Shown piece after piece: positions 30,962 to 39,950 of a stretch of DNA of 64,000 nt; the stretch's first letter is position 1; every line of letters begins with the position of its first letter. Source of the DNA: Mycobacterium sp. GA-1199 (lineage in GTDB: Bacteria > Actinomycetota > Actinomycetes > Mycobacteriales > Mycobacteriaceae); NCBI RefSeq assembly GCF_001500045.1, contig NZ_LQIX01000001.1, positions 434,001 to 498,000 of the forward strand. Reading direction: 5' to 3'. The notes under the pieces are model-generated. The model searched no databases. It was not told where the DNA came from and saw only the letters and a program-made list of their open reading frames with translations. The position numbers and the translations under genes are program-made.

Positions 30962-31977
30962 GGCTTCACGCCCGCCAAAGCCATTCCGGCGCGGACCATC
31001 TCGCCGGTGGCTTGCGGATCGGTCATGAGCAGCGGCACCGCGCGGACCTCGACACCGTCGATCTGAGCGCCGTCCCCCTCGTGCACCAGCCAACCGTCGA
31101 GGATCCCGACACCGGAGCGTGCGCCGTAGTGCCCGCCGACGGCTTGCGACGTACTCGGCACACCGATGACCGACAGGCATTCATCGGCCATGCCCCGCAA
31201 CGGCTTTCCGCCGATGATCGGGGAGTAGCCGATCACCGGCGCCGCTGTCGATCGCAGCGCCCCGCGGATACCGGGTACGGCGAGGATCGCCCCGATGCTC
31301 ACCACCGGGTTCGAGGGCGCGATGAGGACGACGTCGGCCGAGTCGACGGCCTCGGCGACGCCCGGTCCGGCGGTGGCCTTCTCCGCCCCGACGAAAGCGA
31401 AGCTGTGCGTTGGCACTTTCGCGCGGTACCGCACCCACCACTCCTGGAAGTGGATCGCGCGCTTCTCGCCGGCGTACTGGCCGGGTCCGGGATCGGTGAT
31501 CACGACGTGTGTTTCGCTGCGGTCGTCACTGGCCGGCAGCAGCCGGGCCCCGGGCGCCCACCTCGCGCACAGCGCCTCGGTCACTTGCGACAGCGGATAC
31601 CCCGCACGCAACATCTGGCTGCGCACGAGATGTGTCGCCAGATCCCGGTCGCCGAGTCCGAACCAGTCGGGTTGCACGCCGTAGGCCGCGAGTTCCTCCT
31701 TGGCATGCCAGGTTTCATTGCGGTGGCCCCAGCCGCGTTCGGGATCGATACCACCACCGAGGGTGTACATGCAGGTGTCGAGATCCGGACAGATCCGCAC
31801 GCCGAACATCCATGCGTCGTCGCCCACATTGACCACTGCAGTGACTTCGTGCTCAGCAGTATCATCAGTCTCAGCAGTACCGTGGGCGCCACCAAATTGC
31901 CCCAGCCCCAACAGGTGTTGCACCCCGAGCAGGAAGCGGGCGCCACCGACGCCGCCGACCAGTACGGTGACCTTCAC
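30958..31977 (-). CDS. fbiA: 2-phospho-L-lactate/phosphoenolpyruvate transferase
   Basis: A 339-residue CofD-family protein beginning [18 protein letters not shown]. It joins the activated 3-carbon phosphate unit to Fo to give (dehydro) F420-0. Other conserved blocks are [31 protein letters not shown] and [14 protein letters not shown]. The GTG at 31977 matches homologues; an ATG at 32001 adds eight unlikely residues. First gene of fbiA-fbiB-NUDIX, divergent from whiB2. Confidence 0.95.
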   Translation of the reverse strand: MKVTVLVGGVGGARFLLGVQHLLGLGQFGGAHGTAETDDTAEHEVTAVVNVGDDAWMFGVRICPDLDTCMYTLGGGIDPERGWGHRNETWHAKEELAAYGVQPDWFGLGDRDLATHLVRSQMLRAGYPLSQVTEALCARWAPGARLLPASDDRSETHVVITDPGPGQYAGEKRAIHFQEWWVRYRAKVPTHSFAFVGAEKATAGPGVAEAVDSADVVLIAPSNPVVSIGAILAVPGIRGALRSTAAPVIGYSPIIGGKPLRGMADECLSVIGVPSTSQAVGGHYGARSGVGILDGWLVHEGDGAQIDGVEVRAVPLLMTDPQATGEMVRAGMALAGVKP

Positions 31978-32289
31978 ATCGATCGAGGGTAGGCCGTCCA
32001 AGCGAATCCGCTACGGGCAGGAGTGGGCGTCGGCCTGGCGGACGGGAGTGTGATGGACACGCCGAGGTCACGACTCGCCGTATTTCGATCACGGAATGGT
32101 ATGAATTCCTGTTCTAGAGCTTGACCAGGGCGACTGACGCGTGTGTAATCACAGCAGTGTCATTTCCCGGTAGGCCATCCGGTTCCGGTGCCGCAGACCG
32201 AGATTCGATCACTTGTTCGAATTGGAAGTGTTCCACGTTCCGGTGGGCCACTTATAGGGGATCAACGAGACCAGGTGAGGAGGCGGAAG
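31978..32289. promoter_or_regulatory. Divergent fbiA/whiB2 control region
   Basis: These 312 bases contain no gene. Towards whiB2, a possible -10 TATAGG (32253-32258) is preceded by the dyad TGGAAGTGTTCCA (32223-32235), which overlaps where a -35 would lie. Further up, TGTG-TAAT-CACA at 32142-32153 is a short dyad; its 4-nt spacer is wrong for the mycobacterial CRP consensus. GAGGAGG (32277-32283) is the whiB2 ribosome site. All promoter calls here are by eye. Confidence 0.4.
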
Positions 32290-32685
32290 ATGTCTTTTGA
32301 GTACGGCGATTTCGATCGTCTGGTTCGGTTCGACAGCCGAGTCTTCGGCTCAGTAGACAGCGCGCCGCACGCCCATTCGGAACCGGTACCGCTCGAGACG
32401 CCGCGGCGTCCCCAGCTGAGTTTGGTGCCCGATCCGATCGATATGGCGCCGGCGCTGACACCGGAGGACGAACTCTGGCAGGAGAAGGCGCTGTGCGCCC
32501 AAACCGACCCCGAGGCGTTCTTCCCGGAGAAGGGCGGCTCGACGCGCGAAGCCAAGCGCATCTGCCAGGGCTGCGAAGTGCGCGATGCCTGCCTGGAGTA
32601 CGCCCTGGCGCACGACGAGCGCTTCGGGATCTGGGGCGGCCTGTCCGAGCGCGAGCGTCGCCGCCTCAAGCGCGGAATCATCTGA
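32290..32685 (+). CDS. whiB2: Iron-sulfur transcriptional regulator WhiB2 (WhmD)
   Basis: A 131-residue Wbl protein. The four cluster cysteines are Cys69, Cys92, Cys95 and Cys101, followed by the G[VI]WGG turn (RFGIWGGLSERE) and a basic tail RRRLKRG. WhmD/WhiB2 is essential and needed for septation in M. smegmatis. The ATG at 32290 is supported by GAGGAGG seven bases upstream; in-frame starts back to 32188 lack support. Confidence 0.96.
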   Translation: MSFEYGDFDRLVRFDSRVFGSVDSAPHAHSEPVPLETPRRPQLSLVPDPIDMAPALTPEDELWQEKALCAQTDPEAFFPEKGGSTREAKRICQGCEVRDACLEYALAHDERFGIWGGLSERERRRLKRGII

Positions 32686-32694
32686 GCCGCGCGC

Positions 32695-33159
32695 TCAATC
32701 GTCGTCGATCGTCGGGTCGATGACGGAAGGCTCGACGCCCAGATATGTGGCGACCTGAGCCACCAGGATTTCATGCAGCAGCTCCTCGAGTTCGACGGAA
32801 TCCTTGGCCCGCCGCTCGATTGGCTTGCGAAACAGCACAATTCGCGCGCGTGTGGCGTTCCCCCTGACGTCCACGCCCGCCGGGATCAGCCGGGCCAGTG
32901 CGATCGGCCCGTCGGCGATCACCTCCGGTGGCCACTGCACACTGTCGGGATCCTTCGGCGCGATCCGTGGTATCTCGTCGACCGCCACGTCGAGTTGCGC
33001 AAGCCGGTCCTGCCAACGCCGCTCGATCGGCTCGTAAGCCTCCAGCACCGCCATGTCGAACTTCTCGGCGCGACTGCGCCAGCCCGGCACCGTCGGGGGG
33101 AGTAACGGCCCGCGCAACTCGCGACCCCGGCGCGCGCGCATGTGTCCACGCTTGGCCAC
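32695..33159 (-). CDS. Metallopeptidase-family protein with degenerate HExxH (Rv3259 type)
   Basis: A 154-residue cytosolic protein. The N-terminus is basic (AKRGHMRARRGRELRGP). The C-terminal part resembles zincin-like proteins (DUF1025), with RIVLFRKPIERRAKDS and then ELLHEILVAQVATYLGV. The motif reads HEILV rather than HExxH, so the second zinc ligand is absent. It is probably not an active protease. GTG start with AAGGAG upstream. Convergent with whiB2, ten bases away. Confidence 0.75.
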   Translation of the reverse strand: MAKRGHMRARRGRELRGPLLPPTVPGWRSRAEKFDMAVLEAYEPIERRWQDRLAQLDVAVDEIPRIAPKDPDSVQWPPEVIADGPIALARLIPAGVDVRGNATRARIVLFRKPIERRAKDSVELEELLHEILVAQVATYLGVEPSVIDPTIDDD

Positions 33160-33274
33160 CGCTTGGGTGCTCCTTTCGTGCGCGATGAACTGGATCGTAA
33201 CGGTTCGAGATCGGCCGTCGGCAGGCTGCGCGTGTCCGGCGGCGTGCGGAGTGCGGCCACGATAGCCTTCCGCT

Positions 33275-33694
33275 GTGAACGTTCCCCGTCGCTGCTGCCG
33301 GCCCGGGTGTCCGCACTATGCGGTCGCGACGCTGACATTCGTCTACGCCGACTCCACGGCGGTCGTCGGCCCCCTCGCGACGGTGGCCGAACCGCACTCA
33401 TGGGACCTGTGCGTCGTGCACGCCGGCCGCGTCACCGCGCCCCGCGGCTGGGAACTGGTGCGCCACGCCGGCCCGCTGCCCTCACACCCCGACGAAGACG
33501 ATCTCGTCGCGCTCGCCGATGCGGTCCGGGAGGGGCGCGACGTCGCTCCGCCGATCAACCGGATGGCGACCGGGTTCTCCGACCCCGTGACCGGTGCGCC
33601 CGGAGGCTCGCTGATGGCGCCGCCCGCCAGGCGACCGGAGTCCAACGGCCGTCGCCGAGGCCATCTGCGGGTGCTGCCGGACCCCACCGACTAG
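33275..33694 (+). CDS. DUF3499 protein (Rv3258c type)
   Basis: A 139-residue actinobacterial protein of unknown function. N-terminal CCRPGC and the later WDLCVVHAGRV provide Cys/His residues that could bind zinc, as in a small ribbon. The C-terminal third is Pro/Arg-rich and likely disordered. It precedes manB by 71 bases in a conserved order across mycobacteria. GTG start. Confidence 0.85.
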   Translation: MNVPRRCCRPGCPHYAVATLTFVYADSTAVVGPLATVAEPHSWDLCVVHAGRVTAPRGWELVRHAGPLPSHPDEDDLVALADAVREGRDVAPPINRMATGFSDPVTGAPGGSLMAPPARRPESNGRRRGHLRVLPDPTD

Positions 33695-33765
33695 ACGACG
33701 TACGCGTCTGGCCGGACCGATAGGCTTGCGCCAGCAGTAGTCCATGTCACAAGGAGTTCCCACCC

Positions 33766-35190
33766 GTGCGCTCTTCGCGCAAGCGCTCATCGCCGTCCCG
33801 GCCCGCCGCGGCGGTTCATCGCGTCATCAAGGCGTATGACGTGCGCGGCCTGGTCGGTACCGAGCTCGACGAGTCGTTCGTCGCCGACGTCGGCGGCGCT
33901 TTCGCCCGTCTCGTGCGGGACAACGCGTCGCAGCTGGTCATCGGCTACGACATGCGGGCCAGCTCACCCGCACTGGCGGACGCGTTCGCCGACGGCGTGA
34001 CCGCCCAGGGCCTCGACGTGGTGCGGATCGGACTCGCCTCGACAGACCAGCTGTACTTCGCGTCGGGTCTTCTGGACTGTCCCGGCGCGATGTTCACCGC
34101 CAGCCACAACCCGGCCGCTTACAACGGCATCAAGCTCTGTCGTGCCGGCGCCAAACCGGTGGGCAAGGACACCGGGCTGTCGACCATCGCCGACGAGGTG
34201 ATCGCCGGTGTCCCCGGACACGACGGTGCGCACGGCACGATCAGCGACCGCGACGTGTTGGCCGATTACGGCGAGTTTCTGCGCTCGCTGGTGAGCCTGG
34301 CCGATCTGCGACCGCTCAAGGTCGCCGTCGACGCCGGCAACGGCATGGCCGGCCACACCACGCCCGCGGTGTTGGGTCCGATCTCGGGGATCACACTGGC
34401 GCCGCTGTACTTCGAGCTCGACGGCACCTTCCCCAATCACGAAGCAAATCCGCTGGATCCGGCCAACCTGACCGATCTGCAGGCGTTCGTCCTGCAAACC
34501 GGCGCCGATATCGGCCTGGCGTTCGACGGCGACGCCGACCGGTGTTTCGTGGTCGACGAGAAGGGGCATCCGGTCTCGCCGTCAGCGGTGACCGCGTTGG
34601 TCGCCGCGCGGGAACTCAACAGGGAGATCGGCGCCACGGTCATTCACAACTTGATCACCTCGCGGGCGGTGCCCGAACTGGTGACGGAGCGGGGCGGTAC
34701 GCCGGTCCGCAGCCGCGTCGGGCACTCCTATATCAAGGCGCTGATGGCCGAGACAGGTGCGATCTTCGGCGGCGAGCACTCGGCGCACTACTACTTCCGC
34801 GACTTCTGGGGTGCCGACTCCGGCATGCTGGCGGCCCTGCACGTGTTGGCCGCGCTCGGTGAACAACACCGGCCGCTGTCGGAGATGATGGCCGACTATC
34901 AGCGCTATGAGGCGTCCGGCGAGATCAACTTCACCGTCGCCGACGCCGAGCGGTGTGTGGACGAGGTGCTCAAGGCGTTCGGCAACCGGATCCACTCGAT
35001 CGACCACCTCGACGGTGTGACCGTCGATCTCGGTGAGGGCGCGTGGTTCAACCTGCGGATGTCCAACACCGAGCCGCTGCTGCGGCTCAACGTCGAAGCC
35101 CGCACCACCGACGAGGTCGACCAGATCGTCGGACAGGTCTCAGACACCGTTCGTGGGCGGGTCCCTTCGGGCTCTGAGGTGGTCACATGA
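33766..35190 (+). CDS. manB: Phosphomannomutase/phosphoglucomutase
   Basis: A 474-residue alpha-D-phosphohexomutase with all four domain signatures. These are phosphoserine Ser113 in TASHNP, metal loop DGDADR at 254-259, sugar loop GGEHSAHYYF, and phosphate loop SNTEPLLRLN. It converts mannose 6-phosphate to mannose 1-phosphate for GDP-mannose. AAGGAG precedes the GTG by about a dozen bases. The first dozen residues are basic and not conserved, so the true start may be slightly downstream. Confidence 0.94.
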   Translation: MRSSRKRSSPSRPAAAVHRVIKAYDVRGLVGTELDESFVADVGGAFARLVRDNASQLVIGYDMRASSPALADAFADGVTAQGLDVVRIGLASTDQLYFASGLLDCPGAMFTASHNPAAYNGIKLCRAGAKPVGKDTGLSTIADEVIAGVPGHDGAHGTISDRDVLADYGEFLRSLVSLADLRPLKVAVDAGNGMAGHTTPAVLGPISGITLAPLYFELDGTFPNHEANPLDPANLTDLQAFVLQTGADIGLAFDGDADRCFVVDEKGHPVSPSAVTALVAARELNREIGATVIHNLITSRAVPELVTERGGTPVRSRVGHSYIKALMAETGAIFGGEHSAHYYFRDFWGADSGMLAALHVLAALGEQHRPLSEMMADYQRYEASGEINFTVADAERCVDEVLKAFGNRIHSIDHLDGVTVDLGEGAWFNLRMSNTEPLLRLNVEARTTDEVDQIVGQVSDTVRGRVPSGSEVVT

Positions 35191-36296
35191 CCACCGGCCC
35201 GTCTTCCTCGGCCGCGACCATCGACCTCGACGACGTCGACGCCCTGCTCGGGGCCGACCGCGACGGTCTGCTGCGCGCGGCGTCGATGGCGGGCGCCCAG
35301 GTGCGCTCCACCGCCGCCGCACTCGCGGAGGGCGAACTCGAATCGCTGCGCAGCGACGGCACACCGCGCACGTTGATCTGGGTCGCCGGTCGCGGCAATG
35401 CGGAGACGGCCGGATCGCTGCTCGCTTCGGCGTGGGGCGGGTCGGTGGCCGCACCCATCGTCGTCGCCTCCGAGGTTCCGCCGTGGATCGGTCCGTTGGA
35501 CGTCTTGGTCGTCGCGGGTGACGACCCAGGCGATCCCGCTCTGGTGAACGCGGCCGCCACCGGCGTGCGTCGCGGCGCGCGAGTGGTGGTGGTTGCGCCG
35601 TATGAGGGGCCGCTACGCGACGTCGCGGCCGGGCGGGCGGCGGTGTTGCCGCCCAGGGTGTGGGTGCCCGACGAGTTCGCGTTCGTGCGCTACCTCGCCG
35701 CCGGGCTGGCCACACTCGACGCCGTCGATCCGACGATGCACGTCGATCTCGACGCGCTGGCCGACGAACTCGACGCCGAGGCGCTGCGCAACAGCGCGAA
35801 CCGAGAGCTGTTCACGAACCCGGCCAAGACGCTGGCCGAACGGATGTCGGACCGCGAAGTGGTGCTGGCCGGCGACAGCGCGGCGACGCTGGCGGTGGCT
35901 CGGCACTGTGCGGCCATCCTGTTGCGCATCGCTCACCGAGTCGTCGCCGCGGCCGGCTTCGCCGATGCGCTGGTGGTGCTGCGCGGCGGCATGGGGGGCA
36001 CGTCGGCGGCCGACCGGGAGCGGTCGATGTTCCACGACGAACAGATCGACGGCCCGCTTCCGAGGCGTATGCGGACGTTCGTGCTCACCACCGACGCGGA
36101 GCAGCCGATCGTCGCTGCCCGGGCAGCGGATCTGGACGACGTCGATGTGCTCAGCGCCCAAGACGTGCCCGAACTGCCGGAGGCATCAGCGGTGCCGGAC
36201 GCGTCGACCGCGGCGGGCAGCATGGAACAACAGTTGGCCATGCTCGCCGTCCGCTTGGAGATGACCGCCGTCTACCTGAAGTTAGTTCGAGGTTAG
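35187..36296 (+). CDS. TobH-like SIS-fold protein (Rv3256c type)
   Basis: A 369-residue protein with two sugar-isomerase-like segments (TLIWVAGRGNAETAGSLL and VLAGDSAATLAVARHCAAIL). The catalytic residues of phosphoglucose isomerase are not evident. It overlaps manB by ATGA and precedes manA by four bases, so the three make a mannose-phosphate operon. Possibly a sugar-phosphate sensor or a diverged phosphosugar isomerase; the activity is unknown. Confidence 0.82.
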   Translation: MTTGPSSSAATIDLDDVDALLGADRDGLLRAASMAGAQVRSTAAALAEGELESLRSDGTPRTLIWVAGRGNAETAGSLLASAWGGSVAAPIVVASEVPPWIGPLDVLVVAGDDPGDPALVNAAATGVRRGARVVVVAPYEGPLRDVAAGRAAVLPPRVWVPDEFAFVRYLAAGLATLDAVDPTMHVDLDALADELDAEALRNSANRELFTNPAKTLAERMSDREVVLAGDSAATLAVARHCAAILLRIAHRVVAAAGFADALVVLRGGMGGTSAADRERSMFHDEQIDGPLPRRMRTFVLTTDAEQPIVAARAADLDDVDVLSAQDVPELPEASAVPDASTAAGSMEQQLAMLAVRLEMTAVYLKLVRG

Positions 36297-36300
36297 CCAA

Positions 36301-37527
36301 GTGCACTTGCTACAGGGAGCGGTGCGGACCTATGCCTGGGGTTCCCGCACGGACATTGCCGAGTTCACTGGAAGGCCCAGTCCCACAGCACATCCCGAGG
36401 CTGAGCTCTGGTTCGGAGCCCATCCCGGTGACCCGGCCATGCTGAAGACCGGAATCGGAGAGCTTTCGCTGCTGGATGCGCTGCGCGACGATCCCGAGGG
36501 GCAGTTGGGCGCCGCGGTCTGCGCACGCTTCGGCGAGGCGCTGCCGTTTCTTGTCAAGGTGCTGGCCGCCGACGAGCCGTTGTCGCTGCAGGCGCACCCC
36601 AGCGCCGAGCAGGCCGTCGAGGGCTACGAACGGGAGAACAGGCTGGGCATCCCCGTTTCGGCACCCAACCGCAATTACCGTGACCCCAGCCACAAGCCCG
36701 AATTGATCGTCGCTGTGCGGCCATTCGAGGCGCTCGCCGGTTTCCGGCCGGTCGGGCGGACCATCGAGTTGATGCGTGCGCTCGAGGTCAGCGATCTCGA
36801 CCCGTTCGTCAACCTGCTCTCCGGCCAACCGGACGGCGACGGACTGCGCGCGCTGTTCACGACCTGGATCACCGCGCCGCAACCCGATCTCGACGTCTTG
36901 GTGCCCGCGGTGATCGACGGGGCCATCCACTACGTGTGTTCGGGCAGAGACGAGTTCGCGGCCGAGGCGAAGACCGTGCTCGAACTCGGCGAGCGCTATC
37001 CCGGCGACGCGGGTGTGCTGGCGTCCCTGCTCCTCAACCGCATCACGCTGACCCCCGGCGAGGGCATCTATCTGCCTGCGGGAAACCTGCACACCTATCT
37101 CAGCGGTGTCGGTGTCGAAGTGATGGCCAACTCCGACAACGTGTTACGTGGTGGGCTGACACCCAAACACGTCGATGTCCCGGAGTTGTTGCGGGTGCTC
37201 GACTTCACGCCCGCCGAGAACGTGGTGGTCCGTCCCGAGAAAGTCGAAGACGGCATCGAATGGGTCTACCGCACACCGGCACAGGAGTTTTCGCTGTCGG
37301 TGCTCGACATCGACGCCGACCGCGTCGGTCATGAGATCGACGCGCCCACGCGACACGACGGTCCGCAGCTGCTGCTGTGCGCCGAGGGTTCGACCGTGGT
37401 GCACGCCAAGGGCGGCACCGTCACGCTGAACCGGGGATCTGCGGCGTGGGTGCCCGCCGACGAGGGGCCGATCCGGCTGGCGGCCACGGAGCCGACCAAG
37501 TTGTTCCGCGCCACGGTCGGCATCTAG
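36301..37527 (+). CDS. manA: Mannose-6-phosphate isomerase, class I
   Basis: A 408-residue type I isomerase. The zinc ligands are visible: Gln97 and His99 in LQAHP, Glu134 in HKPEL, and His264 in LPAGNLHTYLSG. ANSDNVLRGGLTPKHVD completes the signature. It interconverts fructose 6-phosphate and mannose 6-phosphate, feeding ManB then ManC. GTG start four bases after the TobH-like gene. Its stop lies four bases from the convergent DUF808 gene. Confidence 0.95.
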   Translation: MHLLQGAVRTYAWGSRTDIAEFTGRPSPTAHPEAELWFGAHPGDPAMLKTGIGELSLLDALRDDPEGQLGAAVCARFGEALPFLVKVLAADEPLSLQAHPSAEQAVEGYERENRLGIPVSAPNRNYRDPSHKPELIVAVRPFEALAGFRPVGRTIELMRALEVSDLDPFVNLLSGQPDGDGLRALFTTWITAPQPDLDVLVPAVIDGAIHYVCSGRDEFAAEAKTVLELGERYPGDAGVLASLLLNRITLTPGEGIYLPAGNLHTYLSGVGVEVMANSDNVLRGGLTPKHVDVPELLRVLDFTPAENVVVRPEKVEDGIEWVYRTPAQEFSLSVLDIDADRVGHEIDAPTRHDGPQLLLCAEGSTVVHAKGGTVTLNRGSAAWVPADEGPIRLAATEPTKLFRATVGI

Positions 37528-37531
37528 CTGC

Positions 37532-38482
37532 TCAGTGGGCCGTCTTCTCCTTGGCGCCCTGGCCGAACGGCAACACATGCATCACGGCGACGACGACCGC
37601 GCCGACCACCAGGCCGATGACCGCCGACGCGGCCGTGTTGACCAGCCACGCCAGCACGCCGCCGACACCGCCGACGGCGTGGTGGACGATCTCCTCGAGG
37701 TGGTGCACGAGGCTGTAGGGCAGGTGCCAGCCCACTTCGTTGGTTCCGATCAGCAGGATGTGACCGCCCACCCACAGCATCGCCACCGTGCCGATGACCG
37801 AAAGCGCGGCAAGAAGTTTCGGCATCCCGGCCACCAGACCGCGGCCGATCTTCTGCGCGAACTTCGAACTGCGCTGCGCGAGGCGCAGTCCGATGTCGTC
37901 CATCTTCACGATGCCTGCGACGACGCCGTACACCGCGATCGTGATCACGATCGCCACGACGATGAGAATGATCAGCCGCGGCCAGAACGACTGATCGGCC
38001 ACCTCGTTCAGCGCGATCACCATGATCTCCGCCGACAGGATGAAATCGGTGCGGATGGCGCCGGTCACCATGAACTTCTCGGCGTCCTCACCCGCTGTCG
38101 CGACGGGCGCGGAGTGGTGGTCGTGGCCCCGAATGCGGCCCCACACCTTCTCCGCGCCCTCGTAGCACAGATATGTCGCGCCGAGCATCAGCAGCGGTGT
38201 CAGCAGCCACGGCAGGAACTGGCTGAGCAGCAGCGCAGCGGGCAGGATGAACAGCAGCTTGTTGCGCAGTGAGCCAATCGCGATGCGCTTGATGATCGGC
38301 AGTTCGCGCTCTGCGGCCAGTCCGTGAACGTACTGCGGCGTCACGGCGGTGTCGTCGACGACGACGCCCGCGGCCTTGGCGGTCGCCCGGCCCGCGGCCG
38401 CCCCGATGTCGTCGACCGATGCGGCGGCCATGCGCGCCAGCACCGCGACGTCGTCGAGAAGCCCGAACAGTCCTGCGCTCAT
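37532..38482 (-). CDS. DUF808 multi-pass membrane protein
   Basis: A 316-residue protein with an N-terminal GLFGLLDDVAVLARMAAAS motif and about six hydrophobic helices (LLFILPAALLLSQFLPWLL, LIILIVVAIVITIAVYGVV and others). E. coli YedI is a relative; the function is unknown. GAGGAC lies upstream of the ATG. It is inserted between manA and the Rv3254-type gene relative to M. tuberculosis. Confidence 0.88.
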   Translation of the reverse strand: MSAGLFGLLDDVAVLARMAAASVDDIGAAAGRATAKAAGVVVDDTAVTPQYVHGLAAERELPIIKRIAIGSLRNKLLFILPAALLLSQFLPWLLTPLLMLGATYLCYEGAEKVWGRIRGHDHHSAPVATAGEDAEKFMVTGAIRTDFILSAEIMVIALNEVADQSFWPRLIILIVVAIVITIAVYGVVAGIVKMDDIGLRLAQRSSKFAQKIGRGLVAGMPKLLAALSVIGTVAMLWVGGHILLIGTNEVGWHLPYSLVHHLEEIVHHAVGGVGGVLAWLVNTAASAVIGLVVGAVVVAVMHVLPFGQGAKEKTAH

Positions 38483-38525
38483 CGCGTCCTCGTCATAGGC
38501 AAGAAATTACCCGCTCGCGCCTGGT

Positions 38526-39896
38526 TCACGCCGATTGAGGCACCGCGGCCGGATGTTTGGCCGCCCGCTTTCCGGCCAGCCACAACCGCAGGTTGTGCCG
38601 GATGGTGCGGCCCACCAGCCGCGGAGACGGGACCATGTAGAGGCTGTCGAGCAGGCTGAACCGGCGCAGAAACCACTCGGCGAGAACGGGATCGGTCTCC
38701 GCGGCGCCGAGAAACTGGTCGAAGAGCCCCCCGACAGGCTTGTACCACCACTTGGCCTCGCCGGTCGCGTTGTGCAGCGTCAGGTCGCCGATGGCCGTCA
38801 TCACCCACACCGGCCACGTCGTCTTGGCGGTCGCTTTCGCGAGACGACCGGCCACGTCCCCCTCACCGGATGCCAGCACCGAGCGCAGGTTTCCGGCCTG
38901 GATCGCCGTCATGGTCATGCCCTGGCCGAACGTCGGGTTGAAGCTGACGACGGCGTCCCCGAACGGGATGATGCCTGCGGGGAAGCGTTCCAGGGTGTCG
39001 TAGCGGCGCCACCGACTCGTCGGATAGCGGTGGAAAGCCATCTCGCCCAGCGGTGTGGCCTGTCGTAGGGCGGCCGACACGTGCGGGGGCAAGATCTCGT
39101 CGGCCAGGTCGAGGATCTGCTCGACGGTCCGCGGCGGGGGCGCCTTGCCCACCCCGAAGGCTGTGACGTTCCAGTTGCCGTCCTCGTAGAACAGCATGCC
39201 GATGCCGAGCGGTTGTTCTCGCGAAGCGCCGGCGACTACGACCTTCTCGGCCAGCAGACCGTCAGGGACGTGAAACTGGTGGCTGGCATACGAGATGCCG
39301 ACGTCGACCGTTTCCTCGGCCGGACGCGCGTAACCCCACTTCGCGAGCCACGCGGGCAGGCGGGTACCCCGACCGGCGGCGTCCACCACCAGATCGGCGT
39401 CGACGATCTGACCCGAATCGAGCAGCACACCGGTCACCGTCTCGCGCGCGGCGTCGTAGACGGGTTCGGTGACGCCGGCGTGCACGAAGTCGACGTTGTC
39501 GATGTCCTTCACCCGCTTGCGGATCTGCCATTCCAGTTGCGGCCTGCTCGGCACGTAGGCGGTGAACTCGTCACGCAACCGGTGTGCGGTACCGAGCACG
39601 TGGCCGGCCGCGCCGAAGTGGATGCAGTCGGGCCGGTTCTCCAGGATCGGAACACCGTCGGCCACCATGTCCGCGAGCAGACCGGGGAAGTGGCTCTCGA
39701 ACTCCGCGGCGCCACGGGCCATCAGCAGGTGGACGTGACGGCCCTGCGGCACGCCCGCGCGGTTGCCGGGATCCTCGGGCAGCGTGTCACGTTCGTAGAT
39801 GGTGACTCGATCGCTGACGTCAGAGAGCACCCTGGCCGCACACATGCCCGCGAGACTGCCCCCGATCACGGCCACGTGTTTATAACTCCGCCCCAT
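38526..39896 (-). CDS. FAD-dependent oxidoreductase (Rv3254 type)
   Basis: A 456-residue flavoprotein with the dinucleotide fold HVAVIGGSLAGMCAARVL, VVDAAGRGTRLPAWL and GDAVVSFNPTFGQGM. It resembles geranylgeranyl reductase/halogenase-type monooxygenases; the substrate is unknown. The ATG at 39896 starts just before the Rossmann loop; a GTG at 39905 is possible. Divergent from the APC permease across 54 bases. Confidence 0.85.
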   Translation of the reverse strand: MGRSYKHVAVIGGSLAGMCAARVLSDVSDRVTIYERDTLPEDPGNRAGVPQGRHVHLLMARGAAEFESHFPGLLADMVADGVPILENRPDCIHFGAAGHVLGTAHRLRDEFTAYVPSRPQLEWQIRKRVKDIDNVDFVHAGVTEPVYDAARETVTGVLLDSGQIVDADLVVDAAGRGTRLPAWLAKWGYARPAEETVDVGISYASHQFHVPDGLLAEKVVVAGASREQPLGIGMLFYEDGNWNVTAFGVGKAPPPRTVEQILDLADEILPPHVSAALRQATPLGEMAFHRYPTSRWRRYDTLERFPAGIIPFGDAVVSFNPTFGQGMTMTAIQAGNLRSVLASGEGDVAGRLAKATAKTTWPVWVMTAIGDLTLHNATGEAKWWYKPVGGLFDQFLGAAETDPVLAEWFLRRFSLLDSLYMVPSPRLVGRTIRHNLRLWLAGKRAAKHPAAVPQSA

Positions 39897-39950
39897 TGGG
39901 TGCACGGTACTCGGTAGATTGCCCGAACGGACCCAACAGGAGGACCTGCG

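Noticed and set aside
32142..32153. CRP binding site upstream of whiB2
   Set aside because: The half-sites TGTG/CACA are 4 bases apart, not the spacing of the mycobacterial CRP consensus.
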